A DNA stretch of 64,000 nucleotides from Chromobacterium sp. IIBBL 290-4 (GTDB taxonomy: Bacteria > Pseudomonadota > Gammaproteobacteria > Burkholderiales > Chromobacteriaceae): assembly GCF_024207115.1 (NCBI RefSeq), contig NZ_CP100128.1, forward strand, positions 930,001 to 994,000, written 5' to 3'. The translations under genes and the position numbers were made by a program. Of this stretch, positions 47,210 to 55,851 are shown piece by piece; the stretch's first letter is position 1, and each line of letters starts with the position of its first letter. Below the pieces are notes generated by a model. The model had not been told where the DNA came from. It made no database searches and saw nothing but the letters and a program-made list of their open reading frames with translations.

Positions 47210-48630
47210 CCCTCTCCCTGAGTTTGAGGCGCCGCAGCCAAGGCCAGCGCTTCGTCATTGCGCATCCGCGCGCCCAGCCACAGCGGCGCCAACATGGCGC
47301 AGGCGGCGATCAGAAAACACGCGTGAAAGGCCAAACTGGCCGCGCTCCGCGCCGAAGCCGCCCCCGCGTCGCTCACCCCCATAGCCGCCAGCATGCAGCT
47401 CAGCAACAAGCTGACAAGCGCCGTGCCCAAGCAAAACGCCGTCTGGCGATTGATATTCCACCAGGCGCTGGCCTCGGCCATCCGCGCCGGCGGTATCCGC
47501 AAAAAAGCCGTGCTCTGGCTGGCGCTGCTGCACAGCGAACCGCCCAGACCCATGGCGGCGTAGCTGAGCGTCAGCAATAGCCATTGGTCCGGACTCTCCA
47601 CCGCCAGCAGCAGCAAAATGCCCGCCGCCTGCGCCGCCGCGCCGCTCATGATCAAGGGCTGCGGCCCCCATGTCCGATAGCGCCGCCCGGTCAGGCTGAT
47701 GGCGAAAAAGGCCGCCAGCGACCACGGCAACATCAGCAAGCCAGCCGCCCCAGCGGCCATGCCCAACACTTGCTGCAAATACAGCATGGCCGCCAGGCTC
47801 ACGCCCATGAAAACGCCCGGCGCCGACAAATACACCCACATCGACTGCCGCAGCAAAGGCTCGCCCAACAGGTCCAGCCGCAAAAGCGGGCGTTCGCAGC
47901 GCCGGCTGTGGCGGACATAGGCCGCCGCCGACGCCAGGCTGAGCAACACGCAGGCCGCGCCCAGCGCCCGAGCCGAAGCTTGCGCCAGCTCGCTCAAGCC
48001 CAACAACAGCGACAGCAGCGCCGCCGCGCCCAAAAACAGCCCTCGCCAATCCATCGCCGCCGCAGGCTCCGGCTCGCGTTCCTCGCGCAGCCAGAGCCAG
48101 GCCAAGCACAAGGGCAGCGCCGCCAGCGGCGCGTTGAGCCAGAAAATCCAGCGCCAGCCCAGGCCATCCACCGCCAAGCCGCCTAACATGGGCGACAGCG
48201 CCGGGGCCAATTGCCCCACCAGCAAGATCGCAGCCGTCAAACCGGGCCGTTCCGACGCGTGAAACAAACGGTAGGTCATGGTCTGCCCCAAGGGGATCAA
48301 CAAGCCGCCGCCCAAACCTTGCAAGGCCCGCCAAGCCACCAGCTCCGGCAGCGAACGCGCGCAACCGGCCGCGAAGGAAGCCAATATGAACAACAACAAG
48401 GAAAACATGAAAGCGCGCTTGCCGCCCCAGCGCGCCGCCAGCCAGCCGCCCAGCGGAATCACCACGGTCAGGCCCAGGATATAGGCGGTGCCTACCCACG
48501 CCAGCTCCGTCACGCCGCAGTGAAAATCGCGGACGATGGCTGGAAAAGCGACATTGCCGACGAAAAGATTGGCCAGATCGATGAAAAAGCCCAGCAGATA
48601 CACTGTGGCCACCCGTTTGCGGTATTCCAT
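47206..48630 (-). CDS. MFS transporter, DHA2 drug-resistance family
   Basis: This 474-residue protein has about 14 TM helices (LLGFFIDLANLFVGNVAFPAIVRDF start; motif A GGWLAARWGGKRAF; motif C LVGQLAPALSPMLGGLAVDGLGW). The ATG at 48630 is preceded by AAAGGGGCGGG; 25 more in-frame residues upstream are not membrane-like. It is divergent from a LysR gene across a perfect 19-base palindrome, so it is very probably that regulator's target, together with the downstream SnoaL-like gene. Confidence 0.9.
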   Translation of the reverse strand: MEYRKRVATVYLLGFFIDLANLFVGNVAFPAIVRDFHCGVTELAWVGTAYILGLTVVIPLGGWLAARWGGKRAFMFSLLLFILASFAAGCARSLPELVAWRALQGLGGGLLIPLGQTMTYRLFHASERPGLTAAILLVGQLAPALSPMLGGLAVDGLGWRWIFWLNAPLAALPLCLAWLWLREEREPEPAAAMDWRGLFLGAAALLSLLLGLSELAQASARALGAACVLLSLASAAAYVRHSRRCERPLLRLDLLGEPLLRQSMWVYLSAPGVFMGVSLAAMLYLQQVLGMAAGAAGLLMLPWSLAAFFAISLTGRRYRTWGPQPLIMSGAAAQAAGILLLLAVESPDQWLLLTLSYAAMGLGGSLCSSASQSTAFLRIPPARMAEASAWWNINRQTAFCLGTALVSLLLSCMLAAMGVSDAGAASARSAASLAFHACFLIAACAMLAPLWLGARMRNDEALALAAAPQTQGEG

Positions 48631-48707
48631 GCCCGCCCCTTTGTGCTTGATTGACGCCAGCATAGCGAGGCATGGAGAGCGGAAAAACCACCGCCAATCG
48701 ACCAAAC

Positions 48708-48726
48708 TGTCAAAATTATTTTGACA
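48708..48726. promoter_or_regulatory. perfect 19-base palindrome between divergent MFS and LysR genes
   Basis: TGTCAAAATTATTTTGACA has 8-base perfect arms around TTA. It lies 18 bases before the LysR start and includes a TTGACA that could be its -35 hexamer, so bound regulator would autorepress and also act on the MFS operon. Confidence 0.65.
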
Positions 48727-48743
48727 ATAAATCGAGCGACGAC

Positions 48744-49661
48744 ATGAGCCTACAGCGTTTCCGCATATTCACCGCCATCGTGGAAAGCGGCTCGCTGACC
48801 GCCGCCGCCGCTGCCTTGGGCCAAAGCAAGGCCGTGGTCAGCTTCAATCTAAAACAGCTGGAAACCGAGCTGGGCGCGGCGCTGCTGCTCCGCAGCACCC
48901 GGCGGCTGCAGCTGACCGAAACCGGCCGCCGATTCTATGAAGACTGCCGCCGCGTGCTGGAACAGGCGCAAGCGGCGATGGACGGCGCGCGGCTGCGCCA
49001 TGGCGGCCTGGACGGCACGCTGAGTTTGAGCACCACGCCGGAATACGCGCGCTGGCGGCTGATTCCGGCGCTGGCGGCATTCGCCCGCCTGCATCCGCGG
49101 CTGCGCATCCGCCAGGCTTCGTCGTCCCAGCATGCCGATCTGATTTCCGAGCAAGTGGATGTCGCGATCCGGCTGGGCACGCTGGCCGACTCCAGCTACC
49201 GCGCGCGCTTGCTGGAAAGCTTCGACATCTGGCCGCTGGCCTCGCCCGAATATTTGAGCCAGCCAGGCCAGGCGATCCGCGATATCGACGATTTGGCCCG
49301 CGCCCGCTGGCTGGCGCACAGCCGGCTGACCGCGCCGTTGCGCTGGCGGCTATGCCGGGACACGGCTGATGGAATGGAGGAAACCGAACTGGACGCGGGG
49401 GATGCGCCCATGGTCTACGCCGACACTTCCGGCGCCTTGCTGGAGTTCGCCCGCCAGGGCAGCGGCGTGGCGCTGCTGCCGGACTGGCAGGCAAAAGAGG
49501 ACCTGGAGGCCGGCCGCTTGGTCCATCTGCTGCCGGATTACCGTTTTCCGCGGCAAGGGGTGTACGCGGTTTACCCGGACACCCGCCACTTGCCGGAAAA
49601 GGTTCGCGCCTTCATCGACTTCTTCGCCGATTATCTGGGAGAGGCGCAAGCCTCCCCCTAG
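48744..49661 (+). CDS. LysR-family regulator of the adjacent MFS operon
   Basis: This is a 305-residue LTTR: LQRFRIFTAIVESGSLTAAAAALGQSKAVVSFNLKQLETELGAALLLRSTRRLQLTETG, with effector domain GTLSLSTTPEYARWRLIPALAAFARLHPRLRIRQ. The ATG is set by the usual MSLQRFRIF-like start. It is divergent from the DHA2-SnoaL-like pair and likely binds the palindrome between them. The stop lies 4 bases before the convergent chemoreceptor's stop. Confidence 0.9.
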   Translation: MSLQRFRIFTAIVESGSLTAAAAALGQSKAVVSFNLKQLETELGAALLLRSTRRLQLTETGRRFYEDCRRVLEQAQAAMDGARLRHGGLDGTLSLSTTPEYARWRLIPALAAFARLHPRLRIRQASSSQHADLISEQVDVAIRLGTLADSSYRARLLESFDIWPLASPEYLSQPGQAIRDIDDLARARWLAHSRLTAPLRWRLCRDTADGMEETELDAGDAPMVYADTSGALLEFARQGSGVALLPDWQAKEDLEAGRLVHLLPDYRFPRQGVYAVYPDTRHLPEKVRAFIDFFADYLGEAQASP

Positions 49662-49665
49662 GCCC

Positions 49666-51600
49666 TTACAAGCGGAAGCGGCCCACCACCTGCTCCAGCG
49701 ACTGCGACAGCCGCTCCAGGTCGGCCACCACCTCGCCGGCGCGGGTGATTTCAGCGTCGGACTGGGTGGCTTGGCTGGACATCTGCTCGGCGGTTCGCGC
49801 CATGTCTTCCGTCGCCTTGGACTGCTCGCTGGCCGCGTCGCGGATTTCCGCCGCCTGGCGCACCACCAGCTGCATGCTGGACTGGATCTCAGCGATCTGG
49901 CGCTGCGCCGCCTCGGCCAGCTCCACCCCGCCCTGCACCACGCCATAGGTGGCGGCGACGCGCTCGCGCGCCTGGCCGGAGCCCTGCTGCATGCCGTCCA
50001 CCATATCGTCGATCTCCACCGTGGCCTGGCTGGTGCGCTCGGCCAGCTTGCGCACTTCGTCGGCCACCACGGCGAAACCGCGGCCTTGCTCGCCGGCGCG
50101 GGCGGCTTCGATGGCGGCGTTCAACGCCAAGAGGTTGGTCTGATCGGCGATGTCCTTGATCACGCCGGCGATGCTGCCCACCTGGGCGGAGCGGCGCTCC
50201 AGCTCCTCCATCACCGACTTCACCTCATCCATCGATTCGGCCACCGAGCCGATTTCGACGCTGACCTTGCCCACCGCGTCGGCGCTTTGCGATGACAAGG
50301 CGCCGGCCTGTTCCACCGCCTCGGCGGTGCCGTGGCAGTTGCCGGCGATGTGGCTGACGCTGACCGACAGCTGCTCGATGGTGGCGGCCGTGGTTTCGCT
50401 CAGGTCGGCGTTATAGCGAGAGCCGCTGGACAGACGCTCGGTCATCCGCGCCAGTTCGCCGGCGCTGTGATGCAGCTGGGCGCTCTGCTCGCGCACTTGC
50501 AGGAACAAGCCGCGCAGCTGCTCCATGAACTGGTTGAAGGCCGCCGCCACCTGGCCGGTTTCGTCGCGGCTCTCCACCGGCAGACGCAGCGTCAAATCGC
50601 CGTTGCCGGACACCAGCGCGCCCATGGCGTTGCGCAGCTGCACCAGCGGCCGGCTGATGAAGCCGGACACCCACCAGATCAACAACAGCGCCAAAGCCAG
50701 CACCAGCGCGTCCACGCCTGCCACCCACCAGATGGTGCGGGTCACCGCGCCGTAGACCTCGTTCGGGTCCATCTCCACCACCACGAACCAGTCGGCGTTG
50801 GGCATATAACTGGAGGCTGCCAGGCGCGGGCCATCCGGGCCGTCGAAGCGGACCAGGTTGAAACCGGTCTTGTTCAGCAGCTGCGGCGCGATCGCCGACA
50901 GGCCGGGCAGCTCGGCCAGCAGGGTTTTCTTCTGCATCGCCGCCGGATCGCGGTGCAGCCGCACCTGGCCGGAAGCGTCCGCCACGTAAACCTGGCCATG
51001 CTCGCCCACCGCCATCTTGCGCACCTTGTCGGCCATGGCGGTCACGTCGTAGCCCAGCGCGGCCACGGCGCGGTGGCCGGGCTTGTCCTTGTTGGCCAGC
51101 ACGTTGACGAACATCATCACCTGCTGCTTGCCGGTTTCCGAACCCAGCGTGAACTGGCTCTCGCGGCCGGAGGCCAGGAAATCGGCCAGCCACTTGTCGT
51201 TGCCCTTGGGGTCGGCCTTGACCGTGCTGTGGTCGATATAGATGTTGAGCGTGGCTTCGGAAGTCCAGGAAATGATGGCCGCGCCCGAAGTCTGCATCAG
51301 CGCCTTGGCGTAATGCTGCCAGGCCGGCACGCCGCTTTCCGGCTCGCCGGCGGCGGTCCAGTCCAATAGATAAGTGTTGGCCGCCATCTGTCGCGTCTGC
51401 GACAGCGGCATGGCGATTTGGGCATCCAGATCATTGCGGATGCTTTCCACCGTGGCTTTCAATTCGTGCTGCTCCAGCCGCTCGGTCAACGCGGCTTGAA
51501 ACATGCGAGTGGATACCGTGCCGGCGATCGCCAGCGCGGCTATCAGGATCAGCGCGACGCTGACCAGGATTTTCTGTTTGACCGACCAGTTCTTGAACAT
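49666..51600 (-). CDS. methyl-accepting chemotaxis protein with Cache-type sensor
   Basis: This is a 644-residue transmembrane chemoreceptor. TM1 ~12-32, a ~260-residue periplasmic dCache-like sensor ([60 protein letters not shown]), TM2 ~295-315 and HAMP. The signalling domain carries the conserved hairpin tip [38 protein letters not shown]. No C-terminal pentapeptide (NWETF-like) for CheR/CheB tethering is seen. AGGAAG lies upstream of the ATG; 30 additional in-frame residues are unlikely. The ligand is unknown; Cache sensors often bind amino or organic acids. Confidence 0.93.
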   Translation of the reverse strand: MFKNWSVKQKILVSVALILIAALAIAGTVSTRMFQAALTERLEQHELKATVESIRNDLDAQIAMPLSQTRQMAANTYLLDWTAAGEPESGVPAWQHYAKALMQTSGAAIISWTSEATLNIYIDHSTVKADPKGNDKWLADFLASGRESQFTLGSETGKQQVMMFVNVLANKDKPGHRAVAALGYDVTAMADKVRKMAVGEHGQVYVADASGQVRLHRDPAAMQKKTLLAELPGLSAIAPQLLNKTGFNLVRFDGPDGPRLAASSYMPNADWFVVVEMDPNEVYGAVTRTIWWVAGVDALVLALALLLIWWVSGFISRPLVQLRNAMGALVSGNGDLTLRLPVESRDETGQVAAAFNQFMEQLRGLFLQVREQSAQLHHSAGELARMTERLSSGSRYNADLSETTAATIEQLSVSVSHIAGNCHGTAEAVEQAGALSSQSADAVGKVSVEIGSVAESMDEVKSVMEELERRSAQVGSIAGVIKDIADQTNLLALNAAIEAARAGEQGRGFAVVADEVRKLAERTSQATVEIDDMVDGMQQGSGQARERVAATYGVVQGGVELAEAAQRQIAEIQSSMQLVVRQAAEIRDAASEQSKATEDMARTAEQMSSQATQSDAEITRAGEVVADLERLSQSLEQVVGRFRL

Positions 51601-51934
51601 GCTTGCTGGCTTCCTGCAAATAAGGACGATACGTCCGGCACCGCTCCGGACAAGCGCGCGGCCGGCCGCATGGCCGGAAAGCTCCGGCATGCTGCGCCAG
51701 CCGCATCAAGACAGTTCTGAGCCGGATCAAATCAGGCGCGATCCGCTCATGCCGTCGAAATAGCGCGCCATTCTAGCAAGCTTGCCGCCACTTATTATGA
51801 ATATTTACAGGCAAACCACTTCACATTAATTAAATCGCAAAATAAATCCAAATACATAAACGAGCCACACCCTGTTCCCGCCTCGTAAAGAGGCAAACCA
51901 CGCATCGCCTCGTTTCCTGCGACAGCGGGTCTTC
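51601..51934. other. intergenic stretch between the chemoreceptor and the DinB-like gene
   Basis: About 330 bases. The part at ~51790-51870 is strongly AT-rich and probably carries the promoter of the chemoreceptor gene. I found no convincing sigma-28 motif, hairpin with T-run, or open frame with coding character. Confidence 0.4.
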
Positions 51935-52444
51935 TTATGCGGGATGGCGGCGCGCAGGCTCGCTGTCGTGCAAGTAGCGGGTGTAGATGTCGCGCGGCGG
52001 CTGCAGGCCGCAATCGGCCAGGATGCGCCCCACTGCGCCACGGTGGTAGCCGCCGTGGGTGATGATCTGCAGCAGCATTTCGGCGCGGCTCATCCGGCCA
52101 TGGCCGCCGTCGGTGAAGGTGAAATCGATGCTTTCCGACAATTCCGCCTCGCTCAAACCAGACGCGTAGGCGATGTACCAGGCATCGGTTTCGCGCGCCG
52201 CCGCCAGCAAATCGGCCAAAGCCGGCGTTTCCGGAGTGTTGGTGGCGGCATAGCCATGCGCTTGGCCGCTCAGATTGCCGCGGAAAATCCGGTCCACCAC
52301 GTGGATGTGGTTGAGGATGCGGATGGCCAGATGGCGGCGCTCCGGATGCGCCTCGCCATCCAATCGCGCGGTCAGCGCGTACAGCTCTTCATCCGCCCAG
52401 GATTTGTAGCGGAACAAGGAGGGGAAGAAATCGGCAAAACTCAT
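51935..52444 (-). CDS. DinB-family (YfiT-like) protein
   Basis: This is a 169-residue four-helix-bundle protein: FPSLFRYKSWADEELYALTARLDG, RILNHIHVVDRIFRGNLSG and LLQIITHGGYHRGAVGRILAD. The three His positions (in NHIHVVD and HGGYHRG) would bind a metal. DinB/YfiT proteins include thiol-dependent S-transferases and unknowns. Note that it is not the DNA polymerase DinB. A stand-alone gene with moderate confidence in family. Confidence 0.8.
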   Translation of the reverse strand: MSFADFFPSLFRYKSWADEELYALTARLDGEAHPERRHLAIRILNHIHVVDRIFRGNLSGQAHGYAATNTPETPALADLLAAARETDAWYIAYASGLSEAELSESIDFTFTDGGHGRMSRAEMLLQIITHGGYHRGAVGRILADCGLQPPRDIYTRYLHDSEPARRHPA

Positions 52445-52503
52445 CGCGTGGTCTTTCGCTCATCAGGATCAGCCGCCGATTCTCTCACGCGAACTTGCCG
52501 ACG

Positions 52504-53103
52504 TCATGCGCCGTAAGCGATCAAAAACACTTCCACCGCCGACGCCACCCAGGCGGGCCGGCTTTCCTTCGGCGCCAGCTGGTCCACCAGGCCAGTGATC
52601 ATCGCCACCTGGCATTCGGCATGCAGCAGGCCGTGGAAATGCATGGCCGCGGTCCATGGCGACGCATCGCGCAGGCGTCCGGCCTGAATTTCCGCGGCCA
52701 TGAAATCGGCCAGCTTGCCCCAGCCCACCTTGGGGCCGTTTTCATAGAACAGCAAGCCCACCTCGGAGCGGCTGCCGCTGCCCATCACGATGGCGCGCAG
52801 GGCCCGCAGCTCGGGGCTGAACAGATTGTCCAGATAGGCCTCGCCGAAATCCTGCAGCACCGCTGGCAAATCGCCGCCAGGGATGAGCTTGGTGTAGACC
52901 TTGGACATTTCGCCGGCCAGACAGGACATCACGTCCAGGAACAGTTCTTCCTTGGACGAAAAGTAGTTGTACAGCGTGGCCTTGGAGCCGCCGGCCCGCG
53001 CCGAGATTTCCGACATCGACGTCGCCTCGTAGCCGCGTTCCAGGAAGACCTCGGTCGCCGCCGCGACGATAGCCTGTCGCTTACTTTCGCTTTTTGTACG
53101 CAT
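52504..53103 (-). CDS. TetR-family repressor of the second Emr-type pump
   Basis: This is a 199-residue TetR protein with HTH at residues ~8-55 (KRQAIVAAATEVFLERGYEATSMSEISARAGGSKATLYNYFSSKEELF) and a ligand domain like AcrR/YcdC relatives (TetR_C). It is divergent from a three-gene efflux operon with two palindromic sites in the 115-base gap. This makes it the likely drug-responsive repressor of that operon and of itself. The ATG has AAGGGTGG upstream; a GTG two codons earlier is possible. Confidence 0.92.
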   Translation of the reverse strand: MRTKSESKRQAIVAAATEVFLERGYEATSMSEISARAGGSKATLYNYFSSKEELFLDVMSCLAGEMSKVYTKLIPGGDLPAVLQDFGEAYLDNLFSPELRALRAIVMGSGSRSEVGLLFYENGPKVGWGKLADFMAAEIQAGRLRDASPWTAAMHFHGLLHAECQVAMITGLVDQLAPKESRPAWVASAVEVFLIAYGA

Positions 53104-53114
53104 ATCCACCCTTA

Positions 53115-53131
53115 AACTGAACCGTTCAGTT
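53115..53131. promoter_or_regulatory. TetR-type operator 1
   Basis: AACTGAACCGTTCAGTT is a perfect 8+1+8 palindrome just upstream of the tetR start, positioned to autoregulate tetR. Confidence 0.65.
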
Positions 53132-53140
53132 CAGTTTTTC

Positions 53141-53170
53141 TTGACAAGGAAACTTCGCTCGCCATATAAC
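53141..53170 (+). promoter_or_regulatory. sigma-70 promoter of the second efflux operon
   Basis: TTGACA at 53141 and TATAAC at 53165 are separated by 18 bases, on the plus strand toward the outer-membrane channel gene. Operator 2 overlaps the -10 and likely start site. Confidence 0.6.
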
Positions 53171-53189
53171 TATACCGTACCGTACAGTT
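53168..53189. promoter_or_regulatory. TetR-type operator 2
   Basis: A 22-base near-perfect dyad with AACT/AGTT ends and a CCGTACCGTAC centre. Its AACT..AGTT ends resemble those of operator 1. Overlapping the promoter -10, it would block transcription of the efflux genes when occupied. Confidence 0.6.
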
Positions 53190-53218
53190 AATGTCTTGAA
53201 CACGACGAGCGAATCACC

Positions 53219-54667
53219 ATGAACCCCACCGCCCCGTTTTTTTCTTTTACAGCGAGCGCCAGTCTGGCCGCGGCCCTGGCGCTGCTGCTGGGCGGCTGCG
53301 CCGCGACGCCCGACCTGGGCCCGGCGCCGCAAAGCAAACCGCTGCAACAATACCAGATTACGCAAAGCCTGCCTTCCGGCCAGGGTCAATGGAGCGACAG
53401 CCAGTGGTGGCGCAAGTTCGGCGACGCGCAGTTGAACCAGCTGATGGACGAGGCGCTGAGCCAGGCGCCCGACCTCGCCGCCGCCCGCGCCCGCGTCGAA
53501 CGCGCCGAAGGCATGGCGCAACAAGCCGGCGCCGCGCGGCTGCCCAGCGCGGACCTGAACGCGTCCATCAACCGCGACAAGCAAAGCTATAACAACGGCA
53601 TGCCGGCGCCGCTAGGCTTCAACACCAGCGGCCGCGCCACCCTGGATTTCAGCTATGAGCTGGATTTCTGGGGCAAAAACCGCGCCGCGCTGGCGGCCGC
53701 CACTTCTGACCTGGACGCCGCCCATGCCGACGCGGCCCAGGCGCGGCTGATGCTGACAACCTCGCTGGCCGCCGGCTATGCCGAACTGGCGCGGCTGTTC
53801 GCTGAGCGCGATGCCGCCGCGCAGGCGCTGGACGTGCGCCAGCACAGCGCCACGCTGATGCTGCAACGCTGGCAGCAAGGCATGGACACCCGCGGCGCAT
53901 TGCGCCAGGCCGAATCGCGCCAGGCCGGCGCCGCGGCCGATCTGGAAGCGGTGGATGAAAACATCGCGCTGCAGCGCCATAGCCTGGCCGCGCTGATCGG
54001 CGCCGGACCGGACCGGGGTCTCGCCATCGCCCGCCCCGCCGCCAATTTGTTTCGGCCGCAAGCGTTACCAGCCGCCCTCCCCGCCGAGTTGCTGGGCCGC
54101 CGACCGGATCTGGCGGCCGCCCGTCTCCGCGCCGAAGCCGCGGCCAAGCGCATCGATGTCGCCGAGGCCCAGTTCTACCCCAACGTCAACCTTACCGCCT
54201 TCGTCGGCGCCCAATCGCTGGGGCTGGACTTGTTCGCCAAAGGCGGTTCCGGCATAGCCGGCGTCGGCCCGGCCATCAATCTGCCCATATTCCGCGGCGG
54301 CCAGCTGCAGGGCCAGTACCGCGCCGCGCGCGGCGATTACGACGCCGCCGTCGCCAGCTACGACGCCGCGCTGAGCCAGGCGCTGCGCGAGGTGGCCGAC
54401 GCGGTGAGCAGCCAGGCCTCGCTGGCGCCGCAATTGACGCAACGCCAGGAAGCGCTGAGCGCCGCCGATGAGGCCTACCGTGTCAGCCAGAACCGCTTCA
54501 ACGGCGGCCTGGCCAATTACCTGGACGTGCTGACCGCGGAAGACAGCGTCATCGCCGCTCGCCGCAGCCTGGCCAATCTGCAAGCCCGCCGCTTCTCGCT
54601 GGATGTCGCCCTGATCAAGGCCCTGGGCGGCGGCTACCAACAAACGACGCAACAGGCCGCCCGCTGA
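53219..54667 (+). CDS. outer-membrane efflux lipoprotein, NodT family (second Emr-type system)
   Basis: This is a 482-residue OEP-type outer-membrane factor with lipoprotein signal LAAALALLLGGC (lipidated Cys at residue 27). It has two OEP repeats including WWRKFGDAQLNQLMDEAL, YELDFWGKNRAAL and LLGRRPDLAAARLRAEAAAKRIDVAEAQFYPNV. It is a paralogue in design of the EmrC-like gene at 12.4 kb but clearly divergent in sequence. First gene of a TetR-controlled three-gene pump operon. Confidence 0.92.
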   Translation: MNPTAPFFSFTASASLAAALALLLGGCAATPDLGPAPQSKPLQQYQITQSLPSGQGQWSDSQWWRKFGDAQLNQLMDEALSQAPDLAAARARVERAEGMAQQAGAARLPSADLNASINRDKQSYNNGMPAPLGFNTSGRATLDFSYELDFWGKNRAALAAATSDLDAAHADAAQARLMLTTSLAAGYAELARLFAERDAAAQALDVRQHSATLMLQRWQQGMDTRGALRQAESRQAGAAADLEAVDENIALQRHSLAALIGAGPDRGLAIARPAANLFRPQALPAALPAELLGRRPDLAAARLRAEAAAKRIDVAEAQFYPNVNLTAFVGAQSLGLDLFAKGGSGIAGVGPAINLPIFRGGQLQGQYRAARGDYDAAVASYDAALSQALREVADAVSSQASLAPQLTQRQEALSAADEAYRVSQNRFNGGLANYLDVLTAEDSVIAARRSLANLQARRFSLDVALIKALGGGYQQTTQQAAR

Positions 54668-54701
54668 GGCCGCCGGCACACCCACACAAGGAATACCCAT
54701 C

Positions 54702-55844
54702 ATGAGCGAAAACGTACAAGCCCTGCCGGCCTCCGAGGCGCCCGCCGCCGCCGGCAAACCCCTGCAACGCAAGAAACTGTTCTCGCTGCTGTTCGGCGTC
54801 GTGGCCGCGGCCGCCGTCGCCTATGGCGGCTACTGGACGCTGATAGCCTCCCATCATGTCAGCACCGACAATGCCTACGTCGCCGCCGAGATCGCCCAGG
54901 TGACGCCCGAAGTGGCCGGCACCATCCAGCAAGTGAAGGTGGTGGACACCCAGCCGGTGAAGGCCGGCGACGTGCTGGTCGAGTTGAACGACAGCGACGC
55001 CAAGCTGGCGCTGGCCCAGGCCGAAGCCGATCTTGCCCGCGCCGAGCGCCGGGTGAAGGGCTATTTCGCCAATGACGAGGGCCTGAACGCCCAGGCCCAG
55101 GCGCGCGATGCCGACCAGACCCGCGCCGCCGCCCAGCTGGCCTCCGCCCAGGCTGACTTCGCCCGCGCCAAGCTGGACTTGCAGCGCCGCCAGGCGCTGG
55201 CGAAAAGCGGCTCGGTGTCCGGCGAGGAGCTGAGCAACGCGCAGAACGCTTTCGCCACCGCCGAAGCCAATCTGAAGTCCGCCGCCGCCGCCCGCCAGCA
55301 AAGCGAGGCCAATTACCGCGCCGCGCTGGGCTCTTTGAAAGCCAACCAGACGCTGACCGCCGACAGCACCGTGGAAAACAACCCGGAAGTGATGCTGGCC
55401 CGCGCCAAGCGCGACCAAGCCAAGCTGGACCTGGAGCGCACGGTGATCCGCGCCAAGGTGGACGGTGTGGTGGCCAAGCGCCAGGCCCAAGTGGGCCAGC
55501 GCGTGCAGGCCGGCACGCCGCTGATGTCGGTGGCGCCGCTGCAAAACGCCCACGTCGACGCCAACTTCAAGGAAGTGCAGCTGAGCAAGGTGCGCGTCGG
55601 CCAGCCGGTGGAGCTGACCGCCGATCTGTACGGCGGCAAGGTGGTCTACCACGGCAAGGTGGCCGGCCTGTCCGGCGGCTCCGGCGCCGCTTTCGCGATG
55701 ATTCCGGCGCAGAACGCCACCGGCAACTGGATCAAGGTGGTGCAGCGGCTGCCGGTGCGCATCGCGCTGGATCCGGCGGAACTGAAGGCCCATCCGCTGC
55801 AAGTGGGGCTGTCGATGGAAGCCACCATCGACGTCAGCGAGTGA
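54702..55844 (+). CDS. EmrA-type membrane fusion protein (second system)
   Basis: This is a 380-residue HlyD-family adaptor. One TM helix at ~27-47 (LFSLLFGVVAAAAVAYGGYWTL), lipoyl half STDNAYVAAEIAQVTPEVAGTI, coiled-coil hairpin ~90-200, second lipoyl half (IRAKVDGVVAKRQAQVGQRVQAGTPL) and barrel AHVDANFKEVQLSKVRVGQPVEL. Near-identical domain layout to emrA at 13.8 kb. An AAGGA site precedes the ATG, and it lies 7 bases before the transporter gene. Confidence 0.94.
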   Translation: MSENVQALPASEAPAAAGKPLQRKKLFSLLFGVVAAAAVAYGGYWTLIASHHVSTDNAYVAAEIAQVTPEVAGTIQQVKVVDTQPVKAGDVLVELNDSDAKLALAQAEADLARAERRVKGYFANDEGLNAQAQARDADQTRAAAQLASAQADFARAKLDLQRRQALAKSGSVSGEELSNAQNAFATAEANLKSAAAARQQSEANYRAALGSLKANQTLTADSTVENNPEVMLARAKRDQAKLDLERTVIRAKVDGVVAKRQAQVGQRVQAGTPLMSVAPLQNAHVDANFKEVQLSKVRVGQPVELTADLYGGKVVYHGKVAGLSGGSGAAFAMIPAQNATGNWIKVVQRLPVRIALDPAELKAHPLQVGLSMEATIDVSE

Positions 55845-55851
55845 GGCTCCC

